Assembly (NCBI RefSeq): GCF_036227225.1
Contig: NZ_CP109444.1
Span: forward strand, 372,001 to 436,000
DNA length: 64,000 nucleotides
Direction of reading: 5' to 3'
Source of the DNA: Streptomyces sp. NBC_01478
Lineage (GTDB): Bacteria > Actinomycetota > Actinomycetes > Streptomycetales > Streptomycetaceae
The notes beneath the pieces were generated by a model that did not search any database, was not told where the DNA came from, and worked only from the letters and a program-made list of their open reading frames with translations. The translations under genes were made by a program, and so were the position numbers. Positions 1 through 8,138 of this stretch are shown here, in pieces; position 1 is the stretch's first letter; each line of letters opens with the position of its first letter.

Positions 1-73
1 TGCCCACTCCAGACCGAGCGCGGCCATCTGCGCGCGGCGCCCAGGGCCCAACCTCCCAGCCCGGTGCCAACCG

Positions 74-679
74 ATGTGCCGGACACGGGGCAACTCTCCC
101 CGGGGGATGGGTCGGAGGGGGAAGAAGCGGTCCGCCGGGCGGCTGACGGTGCGGGGTGCGCAGGTGATCATGCCGTTGGATGCCGCCTCTGCCCGATGGA
201 TCCTGCGTCGGTGCCGGATGCGCGGCATCGGCGCCAGTGACCCGCCCGCCCTGGAGCACCTCGACCTGTGGATCGGCACGCCGGACTACGGCGGTGACAG
301 CGAGGCCGCCGACCTGGAGCCGATCCTGTCCGGTGCCCGGCTGCCGCGCCTTCGCCATCTGGCCCTGCGCAACAGCGAGATGCAGGACGCGGTGGCCGCC
401 GCGATCGCCGCCGCCCCGGTGGTGGAGCGCCTCGAGGTGCTGGACCTGTCAATGGGCGTGCTGACCGACGAGGGCGCCGCTGCGCTGCTGAGCGGGCAGC
501 CGCTGACGCATCTCAAGAAGCTGGATCTGCACCACAACCACCTCAGCGAGACCGTCGCGGAGCGGATACGGCAGACACCAGTGCCGGCAGGCGTGGACGT
601 CGACCTGGACCGTGACGACGCCGAGTAGGACACGGAGGACGACGACACGGTCTGGTGCTACGTCGCCGTTGGAGAGTGA
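74..679 (+). pseudogene. STM4015-family leucine-rich repeat protein, 3' remnant
   Basis: The convincing part starts near 225 and carries leucine-rich repeats of the type LEHLDLW, LRHLALRNSE, LEVLDLSMG and LKKLDLHHN. From memory these match the C-terminal half of the STM4015 family, a protein of unknown biochemical role encoded beside two radical-SAM proteins. A TAG at 626-628 stops the frame early. The same frame then reads DTEDDDTVWCYVAVGE to a TGA at 677-679, which looks like the native C-terminus, so the TAG is probably a nonsense mutation. The N-terminal half is not recognisable in bases 1-220; the ATG at 74 is only the first in-frame ATG. The native stop overlaps the GTG of the next gene (GTGA, 676-679), the usual sign of translational coupling. 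Family assignment is from recall, not a search. Confidence 0.62.
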
Positions 680-1632
680 CCGCGTCCGCGGCGGCCGGGC
701 CGATCGTCACCGCGTCGCCCGCCCGTGCCGGCCCCCTGTTCGCGGTGGTCCGCAACCCCGAGAACCGCAGGGTGTCCCTCTTCGCGGACGCCGTGCGCGC
801 GGCCGGGCTGCCCGCACCCCGCGTCATCGCCTGGGCGGACGTCCTGAGCTCGCGGGGAGCGGACTTCGCCGCCGACGAGGTCGTCCGGGTCGACTCCCCC
901 GGCGAGAACCCGTCGGTCGACCGGCTGCTGCGGGGTGCCTCGGACCCCACCCGGGTGGAGGGCTCGGCCCGCTGGCACACGCGGTTCACCGCCGCGCTGC
1001 GCACGCTGCGCGGCGGCATCCCCCTCGCCGACCCGGACGAGTTGGCGGTGCTGTTCGACAATCGGGCGTGTCACGCCGTACTGGACGCGGCCGGTGTGCC
1101 CGTCCCGGACTCCCCCACGTCGGGTCCGCACGACGCGCGCGTGCACGGCTGGGACGACGTACGGGCGTTGATGCGCGAGCACAGGATGCCCCGGCTGTTC
1201 GTCGAGCCCGCCCACGGGCCGTCGGCGTCGGGTGTCCTCGTCGTCGACACAGCCGGCGGCGGCCGGGGCAGGCTCACCACATCCGTCGAGACCGGTCCGG
1301 ACGACGCCCTCCACAACTCCCTGCGCGTGCGTCACGTCACGACGAGCGGGAGGTCGCACGCATCGTGGACGCGCCGGCGCCGGACCCCCTGCATCTCGAA
1401 CGCTGAGTGCCGAGGGCCTCCCAGGCGGGCCGTGCCGCGGATCTCCCGGTGGTCGTCGTGGCCGGCCGGGCCACCCACGCGGTGGTGCGCACCAGTCGCG
1501 GGCCGCTGACCAACCTGCATCTGGGAGGCAGCCGCGGGGCCTCGACGGCGTCCGACGGGCCGTCACCGCCGCGGGCGCCCGGTGGTCCGACGTCCTGGAT
1601 GTGTGCGAGCGCGCCGCGTCCTGCTTCCCGCA
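676..1632 (+). pseudogene. STM4014-family protein, broken
   Basis: Reads from GTG 676, overlapping the native stop of the preceding LRR gene, in the frame beginning MTASAAAGPIV. Family-like blocks are FAVVRNPENRRVSLFADAV, DNRACHAVLDAAGVPVPDSP and RLFVEPAHGPSASGVLVV, the last resembling an ATP-grasp core. The coding then changes frame near 1337 (continuing EREVARIVDAPAPDPLHLER), meets a TGA at 1404-1406 where relatives would have Trp, continues in the same frame (VVVVAGRATHAVVRTSR), and shifts again near 1538 (LDGVRRAVTAAGARWSDVLD). Homology ends abruptly near 1630, where the next gene's sequence begins mid-protein. Three lesions plus a deletion make this a clear pseudogene. The family's function is unknown; it is conserved next to STM4011/4012 radical-SAM genes. 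Confidence 0.65.
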
Positions 1633-2752
1633 CACGCTTATCTCGACGCCCTGGAGCGGCAGGCGGACGCCGTCCGGGCCACGCTCGGCGACGGAGACCC
1701 GGTGCGTTTCGCCACCGCGGCGTTCGGCGGCGGCACCCCGACCTTCCTCACCGCGCCCGAGCTGGAGCGCCCGTGCGACATCGCCGAGCGGCACATGGGC
1801 GCCGACCTGCGCGCGGTCCCGCTCTCCGTGGAGGCCTCGCCCGCCACGGCCACCGCAGGCCGGCTCGCCGTCCTCGCCGACCAGGGCGCGACCCGCCTCA
1901 ACCTGGGCGTCCAGAGCTTCGTCGACTCCGAGGCCAGGGCCGCCGTACGCCCGCAGCGCCGTGCCGACGTGGAGGCCGCGCTCGGCCGGATCCGGGACAC
2001 CACCGTCTCCCTTCTCGACATCGACGTCATCTACGGCATCGACGGCCAGCCCGAGCGGAGCCGGCGCGAGTCCCTGGACGCGGCCCCGGCCTGGCGGCCC
2101 GAGGAGCTGTACCTGTACCCGCTCTACGTCCGCCCGTTGACCGGCCTCGGCCGGCACCACGGGGACGCCGGAACCGACCCGGTGTGGGACGCGCCGCGGC
2201 TGCGGCCGTACCGGGCGGGGCGTGACCACCTCCTCGCACGGGGCTGTGTCCAGCAGTCGATGCGCATGTTCCGCCGGGCCGACGCCCCCGCTCCAGGACG
2301 CCGACGACTACGCCTGCCAGACTGACGGCATGATCGGGCTCGGCTGCGGGGCCCGCTCGTACACGTCGACGCTGCACCACTCCTTCGACTACGCGGTCGG
2401 CATGCACGAGATCCGCGGCATCATCGACGACTACGTCACGACAGCCGACTTCGCGCACACGGAGGTCGGCTAACGCGTGGACGGACGCGAGGCACGTCGC
2501 CGCCATCTCCTGCAGTCCCTCCTCCAGGCCGAAGGCCTGTCCGTCGCCGACTACCGCACCCGCTTCGGGAGTTCGCCCGACGACGACTTCGGGGCGGAGG
2601 TAGGCCGACTGGCCGGGCGCGGCTGGCCGACCGGGGCGACGGGGGACCTGTTCGTCCTGACCCCGGAAGGACTGGCCCATTCCGACGCCGTGGGGCCGGA
2701 GTTGTTCTCCCCCGAGGTGCGGTCCGCCATGGCCGCCTACGAACGGAAGTGA
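1630..2752 (+). pseudogene. STM4012-family radical-SAM protein, 5'-deleted and frameshifted
   Basis: Begins in mid-protein at AHAYLDALERQADAVRATLG. Recognisable blocks are FGGGTPTFLTAPELE, PLSVEASPATATAGRLAVL, RLNLGVQSFVDSEARAAVR and LYLYPLYVRPLTGLGRH, the HemN-like coproporphyrinogen-oxidase type of radical-SAM barrel. The N-terminal segment that should carry the CxxxCxxC iron-sulfur motif is missing, because the deletion near 1630 removed it together with the end of the previous gene. The frame shifts near 2290 in a C-rich stretch (continuing DADDYACQTDGMIGLGCG), hits a TAA at 2471-2473, then continues in frame to a TGA at 2750-2752 (SDAVGPELFSPEVRSAMAAY). The STM4013 hydrolase that normally separates STM4014 from STM4012 is absent. 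Non-functional as a radical-SAM enzyme. Confidence 0.68.
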
Positions 2753-2761
2753 CGGACCGTC

Positions 2762-3615
2762 ATGGATCTCACCGTCCTGTACCGGGGGCCGCTCGTGTCC
2801 TGCGACTACGACTGCCCCTACTGTCCGTTCGCCAAGCGACGCGACTCGACCGCCCAACTTTACGCGGAGCGGGGGGCGTTGGAGCGCTTCGCGCGGTGGG
2901 CGACGGACAGCGAGGACAACCTGTCGCTCCTGTTCACACCGTGGGGCGAGGGATCGGTCCGCTCCTGGTACCGGCGCACCCTGACCGAGCCGTCCCGGCT
3001 GCCGCATGTGCGCGGGGTCGCCATCCAGACCAACCTGAGCTGCCGGACGGGCTGGCTCGCAGAGGCCGATCTCGACACGCTCGCCCTGTGTGCACGTACC
3101 ACCCGAGCCAGACCACCTACGACCGTTTCCTCGGCAAGTGCCATGAGCCGGCCGACCGCGGGGGGCGGTTCAGTGTCGGCGTGTTCGGCCTGCCCGTCCA
3201 TCTGATGGCGTCCCGTCGGCTCCGCGACGACCTGCCCCCGCACGTCCATCTCTGGGGCAACGCCGCCGAGGGGCACCCCCACGACGACGTCGAGGCCGGC
3301 GACTGGACCGCGCTCGCCCCCCTCTTCCCGTACAGCCGGCACTCGCACCGCAGTGCCGGACTTTCGTGCCGTACCGACGAGTCCGTGATCTCGGTCGACG
3401 GCGCCGGCACGGTCCGCCGCTGTCACTTCGTCCGGGACGAGCCGGGGAACCTGTACGACGGTTCCTACCGGGCGGCGTTGCGGCCGCGCGCGTGTCCGAC
3501 GGCCGTCTGCGACTACCACATCGGCTATGTCCACCTGGAGTCCCTGCCCCTGTACGACGTCTTCGCGGGCGGTGTCCTGGAGCGGGTGCCGTCCGTCCTT
3601 CCCCGACAGGGCACC
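2762..3615 (+). pseudogene. STM4011-family radical-SAM protein, frameshifted
   Basis: Starts at ATG 2762, nine bases after the previous stop, as MDLTVLYRGPLVSCDYDC, and retains the iron-sulfur motif C-x3-C-x2-C (CDYDCPYCPF) at the N-terminus. The frame is correct to about 3088 (EADLDTLAL), where one base appears lost in a GTG run (relatives read LALWCTYHP). The rest follows in the next frame: CTYHPSQTTYDRFLGKC, RFSVGVFGLPVHLMASRRL, LFPYSRHSHRSAGLSCRTD and CDYHIGYVHLESLPLYDVF. Family homology ends near 3600, although that frame stays open to 3819. This is the last gene of the decayed STM4015-4014-(4013)-4012-4011 set. A single indel could be a sequencing error, but the damage in all its neighbours argues for real decay. 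Confidence 0.68.
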
Positions 3616-3953
3616 GCGTGCCCTGCCCATCACGGCGCGGGCGATGTCCGGCGGAGGCGGCGGCGAGGGATCGGTCCGCTGTCAGGGCGAGTTCGGGGAC
3701 GGCGGGGGTGCGTCGGGCGTGGGCCGGGCGGATGCCGCAGAGGGAGCAAAGTGGCGCGCAAGGTCAAGGAGTTGGAATCAGGCCCGCGCAGTGCTCCGAG
3801 TACCGGCTCGAGTCCATGAACCTGCCGGTGGCTCCGCAGCCGTGCCGACGCCGGGTGTGGGGAAGGGGCTCTGCCGGTTCGCGGGCAGTGCCCCTTCGTC
3901 ATTCCCGCGTCAGCGCCGACGCAGACCCGCGTTGGGGTGTCGCGCACCCATCG
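3616..3953. other. intergenic stretch without a recognisable gene
   Basis: Lies between the end of the STM4011 relic and the convergent sugar-kinase gene. Open frames exist on both strands but show only GC-driven composition and no family-like motif. I see no convincing terminator hairpin. Confidence 0.5.
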
Positions 3954-4961
3954 CTACGGTGGCGTCGCGAGCAACGGCGGTGGTTTCCGGTCGGCGACGG
4001 CCTCGCGGAGCCGCCGTTGCGCCTCGGCCGGAGCCCCCGCGGTCAGGAGCGCCTCCCTCAACGCGCCCGCGACCGGCGGTATATCGAGGACCCGGGGCCG
4101 GGCCAGCGGAGCTTCCGTGGCCAGCCGTCCGCTGATGTGGTCGCGCAGCAGCACCTGGTCGTTCTGCAGCGTGCCACCGCCGAGCACCACCGGTGTCGGG
4201 GTGCGCAGAAGGCGGAGGCGGCGCAGCAGGGCGGTGACCATGGCTACGATCTCGTCACCGAGGCGTTCGACGATGCCCCGCGCCACGTCGTCGCCGGAGG
4301 CGGCCGTCGCGAAGACCAGCGGCGCCAGGCCGTGCAGCGCGGTCATCGGCAGGTCGCCACTGCCGACTGCCAGCGCCACGGACTCCACGCTGTGCAGCCC
4401 GAAGTGGCCCGGCAGTTCCTGCCGCAGCCGGGTCGCCGGGCCCCGTCCGTCGCCCGCACGGACGGCGGCCCCCAGGCCCGCCCGGGCCACGGCGAGCCCG
4501 CCTCCCCAGTCGCCGGTGATGTCCCCGAGGGAGAGGAAGCGGGCCGAGCGGCCCCCCGGATGGATCGCGGCCGCGTTGATGCCGGCGCCGGAGACGACCG
4601 CCACTCCCCAGCCGTCGGGTGCGCCGGCCTGGAGGACGGCGAGCGTGTCGTTGCGTACGAGGGTCCGGTCGGCCACGTCCAGTCGGGTCAACTGCCCCAG
4701 CGCCAGGCGTTCGTCGGTGCGCCGGTCCACGTTGGCGAGGAAGTACGCGCCGACCGAGACCGGGGTGGTGTCGGGCAGGCCGGCCTCCGCCAGCGCGTGT
4801 CGGCCCAGGCGGGCGAGCCGGTCGGTGGTGGTCTCCATTCCCTCGGTGTGCGGACGGGTGCCCGCGCCGCGTACCCAGGACAGCAGCCGTCCTTCGGTGT
4901 CCGCGAGGACGAGGTCGGTCTTGGAGTTCCCTCCGTCGACGCCCACCACGAGGTCAGGCAT
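3954..4961 (-). CDS. BadF/BadG-type sugar kinase (N-acetylglucosamine kinase-like)
   Basis: 335 residues. The N-terminus VGVDGGNSKTDLVLADTEG is the phosphate-1 loop of the ASKHA (actin/hexokinase) fold. SLGDITGDWGGGLAVAR and VVLGGGTLQND are the phosphate-2 and adenosine motifs of the BadF/BadG/BcrA/BcrD kinase family, whose characterised sugar members phosphorylate N-acetylglucosamine. The ATG overlaps the end of the GH4 glycosidase gene by 8 bases (4954-4961), so the two are translationally coupled as the last genes of a leftward ABC-sugar operon. Because ABC import delivers unphosphorylated sugar, this kinase may prepare the phospho-substrate that GH4 enzymes require, or phosphorylate the released monosaccharide. 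The actual sugar cannot be read from the sequence. Confidence 0.85.
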   Translation of the reverse strand: MPDLVVGVDGGNSKTDLVLADTEGRLLSWVRGAGTRPHTEGMETTTDRLARLGRHALAEAGLPDTTPVSVGAYFLANVDRRTDERLALGQLTRLDVADRTLVRNDTLAVLQAGAPDGWGVAVVSGAGINAAAIHPGGRSARFLSLGDITGDWGGGLAVARAGLGAAVRAGDGRGPATRLRQELPGHFGLHSVESVALAVGSGDLPMTALHGLAPLVFATAASGDDVARGIVERLGDEIVAMVTALLRRLRLLRTPTPVVLGGGTLQNDQVLLRDHISGRLATEAPLARPRVLDIPPVAGALREALLTAGAPAEAQRRLREAVADRKPPPLLATPP

Positions 4962-6237
4962 CGGCAGCCTCGTTCGCGAAGTACCGGGGCAGATGCGGGC
5001 GGTTGGCCTCCAGCAGCGCGTTCAGCACTGCGTCCGCCCGGGCCCATTCGCGGACGAGCGGGTTGGCCAGGAGGGCGCGCCGGGCCACCGAACGGTCCCC
5101 CGTCAAGGCTGCCTCGACGGTGAGTGTCTCGTACGCGGCGACTGCCTGGACGAGCCCGAGCATCTCGGGTGGCAGGGGCGGTACGGGGACCGGGTGGGGA
5201 CCGGACGCGTCGACACGTGCCGGAACCTCGACCACCGCCTCGTCCGGTAGGCCGGCGAGGACTCCGTTGTTGCGTACGTTCACGTAGTGGTGGGCGCCGT
5301 CGCCGGTGAGCAGGCTGGTGACCAGTGCCGCCGCGGCCTCGCTGTAGTGGGCGCCGCCGCGTTGCCGGAGCAGTTCGGGTTGGCGGTCAAGCGCGGGATC
5401 GGCATAGAGGGTGAGCAACTCCTTTTCGATGGCGATGACTTGGTCGGCGCGGTGCGCTCCGGCCTGCTGGGCCCTCACCTCGTCGTCCGTGCAGTAGAAG
5501 TAGTGCAGGTAGTAGGAGGGGATGGCGCCCAGGTCGCGCAACACCCCTGCGGGGACGCGGACTTGAGCCGCGAGGTCGTCGAGCGCCTCGCCGGTCAGGA
5601 GTTCCGGCAGGCGGTCCACTCCGTCGACGGTGACCGAGCGGATCCAGGACAGGTGGTTGAGGCCGGCGTGACCGAGTCGTACCCGGTCGGGGTCGGTACC
5701 GAGGCGGGCGGCCAGTTGCCGCTGGAACTTGATCGCCACGTTGCACAGGCCGACCGCGCGATGGCCGGCGTCCAGCAGTGCGCGGGTGACGATGCCGACG
5801 GGGTTGGTGAAGTCGACGATCCAGGCGCCGGGTTCGGCCCGGCGGCGTACCTCGGCGGCGATGTCGAGGACCACGGGCACCGTGCGCAGGGCCTTGGCGA
5901 AGCCGCCGGGGCCGGTGGTCTCCTGGCCGAGCAGGCCGAAGCGGTTCGGCAGGGTCTCGTCGACCAGCCGGGCCGCCTGCCCTCCCACCCTGAGCTGGAC
6001 GAGCACGGCGGCGGCTCCGTCCACCGCGGTCGCGAGGTCGGTGGTGGTGGTCAGGCGGCCCGGGAAGCCGTGCCGGGCGAGGATACGGCGGGAAAGGGCG
6101 CCGATCACGGCGAGGCGTTCGGCGTCGATGTCGTGCAGGACGAGTTCGTCGACCGGCAGCACCTGGGCGCGGCGGGCGAAGCCCTCGATCAGTTCGGGTG
6201 TGTAGGTGCTGCCACCGCCGACAACGGTGATTTTCAA
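4954..6237 (-). CDS. GH4 family 6-phospho-beta-glucosidase-type hydrolase
   Basis: 427 residues. NAD-binding motif VVGGGSTYTPELI at residues 5-17, PNRFGLLGQETTGPGGF near 97-113, FTNPVGIV at 143-150, CNVAIKFQ at 165-172 and GLNHLSW at 192-198. This is the GH4 layout, in which an NAD- and metal-dependent redox mechanism cleaves phosphorylated disaccharides; Cys165 and His195 are the likely metal ligands. Most phospho-beta-glucosidases I recall have CNVPIG at that site, so Ala168 and Lys170 are mild deviations that may affect specificity. The start is TTG at 6237, supported by AAGGAG at 6245-6250 with 7-base spacing. It lies 40 bases downstream of the second permease gene and overlaps the kinase gene. 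Cytoplasmic. Confidence 0.88.
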   Translation of the reverse strand: MKITVVGGGSTYTPELIEGFARRAQVLPVDELVLHDIDAERLAVIGALSRRILARHGFPGRLTTTTDLATAVDGAAAVLVQLRVGGQAARLVDETLPNRFGLLGQETTGPGGFAKALRTVPVVLDIAAEVRRRAEPGAWIVDFTNPVGIVTRALLDAGHRAVGLCNVAIKFQRQLAARLGTDPDRVRLGHAGLNHLSWIRSVTVDGVDRLPELLTGEALDDLAAQVRVPAGVLRDLGAIPSYYLHYFYCTDDEVRAQQAGAHRADQVIAIEKELLTLYADPALDRQPELLRQRGGAHYSEAAAALVTSLLTGDGAHHYVNVRNNGVLAGLPDEAVVEVPARVDASGPHPVPVPPLPPEMLGLVQAVAAYETLTVEAALTGDRSVARRALLANPLVREWARADAVLNALLEANRPHLPRYFANEAADA

Positions 6238-6277
6238 GAGAGTGCTCCTTGACCAACTGGGGTTGCGGCGAGGGTTG

Positions 6278-7141
6278 TCAGCCCTTGACGCCGGTCAGTG
6301 CGATGCCCTCGACGAAGACCTTCTGCGCCAGGAAGAACAGGATCAGCACGGGCAGCAGGAACATCAGCGAGGCCGCCATCTGGAGTTGGTACGCGTTCTG
6401 GTGGCCGTTCTTGGCAAGCTGGCTCAGGGCCACGGCGAGGGTCTGGCCGGTGTCGCTGTTCCCCGTGTAGAGCAGGGGGTTGTAGAAGTCGTTCCACGCG
6501 TAGAGGAACGCGAAGAGACCCACGGCGGCGATCGCCGGTTTGGCCATGGGGATCAACACCCGCCACAGGATGCGCAGTTCGCCCGCGCCGTCGACCCGGG
6601 CCGCCTCGGTGAACTCGTCGGGGATGGTGAGGAAGAACTGGCGGAGCAGGAAGATGCTGAACGCGTCGCCGAAGAAGGACGGGACGATCAGCGGCTTCAG
6701 GGTGCCCACCCAGCCGATGTGCGCGTACATGACGTACAGGGGCAGGCTGGTGACCTGGGCCGGGATCATCATCGCGGCGAGGACGACGAGGAAGACGCCC
6801 TCCCGGCCGCGCCAGCGCAGCCGGGCCAGCGCGTAGGCGACGGGTACCGAGGAGATGACGACGCCGATCGTGGACAGGCCGGCGTAGAGCATGGTGTTGA
6901 GGAGGTCGCGGCCGAACGGCATGGCCCTGAAGACCTCGTGGAAGTTGCCGAACTCCCAGGGCGAGGGCCACAACGAGCCGGTGCCCGCCTGGTGTTGGGT
7001 CATGAACGCGGTGAGTACGCCGATGGTGAGCGGCAGGAGGAAGCAGAGGGCGACCGCCACGGCCGGTGCGTGCTCCGCCAGCAGGTACAACAGGCGTCGA
7101 CCGGTGCGAGGGTGACGCTTCGTCAGGTCGAGGGTGCTCAT
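6278..7141 (-). CDS. carbohydrate ABC transporter permease (MalG type)
   Basis: 287 residues with six predicted membrane segments, including AVAVALCFLLPLTIGVLTAF, TMLYAGLSTIGVVISSVPVA and AASLMFLLPVLILFFLAQ. The cytoplasmic EAA loop that contacts the ATPase reads EAARVDGAGELRILWRVLIP, typical of the MalG branch of sugar permeases. The ATG overlaps the stop of the upstream permease gene (ATGA, 7138-7141), which fixes the start at MSTLDLTKRHPRTGRR. It pairs with that permease to form the membrane channel. No ATPase gene occurs in the cluster; in Streptomyces such CUT1 transporters commonly borrow the shared MsiK ATPase encoded elsewhere. Confidence 0.92.
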   Translation of the reverse strand: MSTLDLTKRHPRTGRRLLYLLAEHAPAVAVALCFLLPLTIGVLTAFMTQHQAGTGSLWPSPWEFGNFHEVFRAMPFGRDLLNTMLYAGLSTIGVVISSVPVAYALARLRWRGREGVFLVVLAAMMIPAQVTSLPLYVMYAHIGWVGTLKPLIVPSFFGDAFSIFLLRQFFLTIPDEFTEAARVDGAGELRILWRVLIPMAKPAIAAVGLFAFLYAWNDFYNPLLYTGNSDTGQTLAVALSQLAKNGHQNAYQLQMAASLMFLLPVLILFFLAQKVFVEGIALTGVKG

Positions 7142-8136
7142 CGGCCGCCTCCGGCGTGGTGCACGAAGCGGCGCGAGACGCGGATGAACACCACGGTCGC
7201 CGCGAAGATGACGAGGAACAGCAGCCAGGCCATGGCCGAGGCGTAGCCGGTCTTGAAGTAGGCGAAGCCCTGTCGGTACAGCTCGGTGGAGTAGAACAGC
7301 AGCGAGTTGGCGGGGTAGCCGATGAGGTCGTTGCTGGAGGAGGTGGCGTTGGCCGAACTGGAGGCGACGAACGCCTCGGTGAAGTACTGGAACGTGTAGA
7401 TCATCCCGGTGAGCAGGGCGAAGAAGATGACCGGGGAGATCGCCGGCAGGGTGACGCTGCGGAACTTCTGCAGTGCGCCGGCGCCGTCGAGTTCGGCGGC
7501 CTCGTACAGCTCGCGGGGTACGTCGAGCATGGCGGCGGAGAAGATCACCATCACGTTGCCGCTGGCCCACAGCGCCATCAGGACGAGGCTGGGCTTGGAC
7601 CAGGCGGGGTCGGAGAACCAGCCGGGGCCGTCGACGCCCACCCATCCCAACAGCCGGTTGAGCGGGCCGACCGGGTTGAGCAGCACGATGAACGACAGGG
7701 CCGAGGCCACGACCGGCACCATCGACGGCAGGAAGAACAGGGTGCGGTAGACGGCCCGCCCGCGCTTGACCCGGATGATCACCCAGGCGGTGAGCATGGC
7801 CCATCCGGTGCGCAGCGGCACCATGACGACAACCATCCACAGCGTGTTGCGCACCGCCACCCAGAAGGTGTCGGACTCGGTGAACAGGGCGCGGTAGTTG
7901 CGCAGTCCGACGAACTGGACGGGCCGGTAGGAGCCGGCCTGGAAGTCGGTGAGCGAGTAGTAGAGCGTGGCCGCCACCGGGTAGAGCACGAAGACGGCGA
8001 AGCCGATGACGAACGGCGACAGGAAGGCGAGGACGACCCACCAGCGGGCCCGGCTCGGGCTGCGCCGCCCGCCCCGGGCAGGGCGCGTGCGCGCCGTGCC
8101 CGGGGCCTCGCCGACGGGGGCGAGGACGGTCGTCAT
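7138..8136 (-). CDS. carbohydrate ABC transporter permease (MalF type)
   Basis: 332 residues. A basic N-terminal tail is followed by six membrane segments, for example WWVVLAFLSPFVIGFAVFVL, TLFFLPSMVPVVASALSFIV and FALLTGMIYTFQYFTEAFVA. The EAA loop reads YEAAELDGAGALQKFRSVTL. Two bases separate it from the upstream binding-protein gene and its stop overlaps the next permease start, so all are one transcript. It forms the heterodimeric channel with the downstream permease for uptake of a sugar or oligosaccharide. Confidence 0.92.
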   Translation of the reverse strand: MTTVLAPVGEAPGTARTRPARGGRRSPSRARWWVVLAFLSPFVIGFAVFVLYPVAATLYYSLTDFQAGSYRPVQFVGLRNYRALFTESDTFWVAVRNTLWMVVVMVPLRTGWAMLTAWVIIRVKRGRAVYRTLFFLPSMVPVVASALSFIVLLNPVGPLNRLLGWVGVDGPGWFSDPAWSKPSLVLMALWASGNVMVIFSAAMLDVPRELYEAAELDGAGALQKFRSVTLPAISPVIFFALLTGMIYTFQYFTEAFVASSSANATSSSNDLIGYPANSLLFYSTELYRQGFAYFKTGYASAMAWLLFLVIFAATVVFIRVSRRFVHHAGGGR

Positions 8137-8138
8137 CT

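Noticed and set aside
658..2229. Long reverse-strand open frame opposite the STM4014/4012 relics (523 codons)
   Set aside because: Only shadow composition (Arg/Gly/Pro-rich, no motifs). The opposite strand carries clear family blocks.
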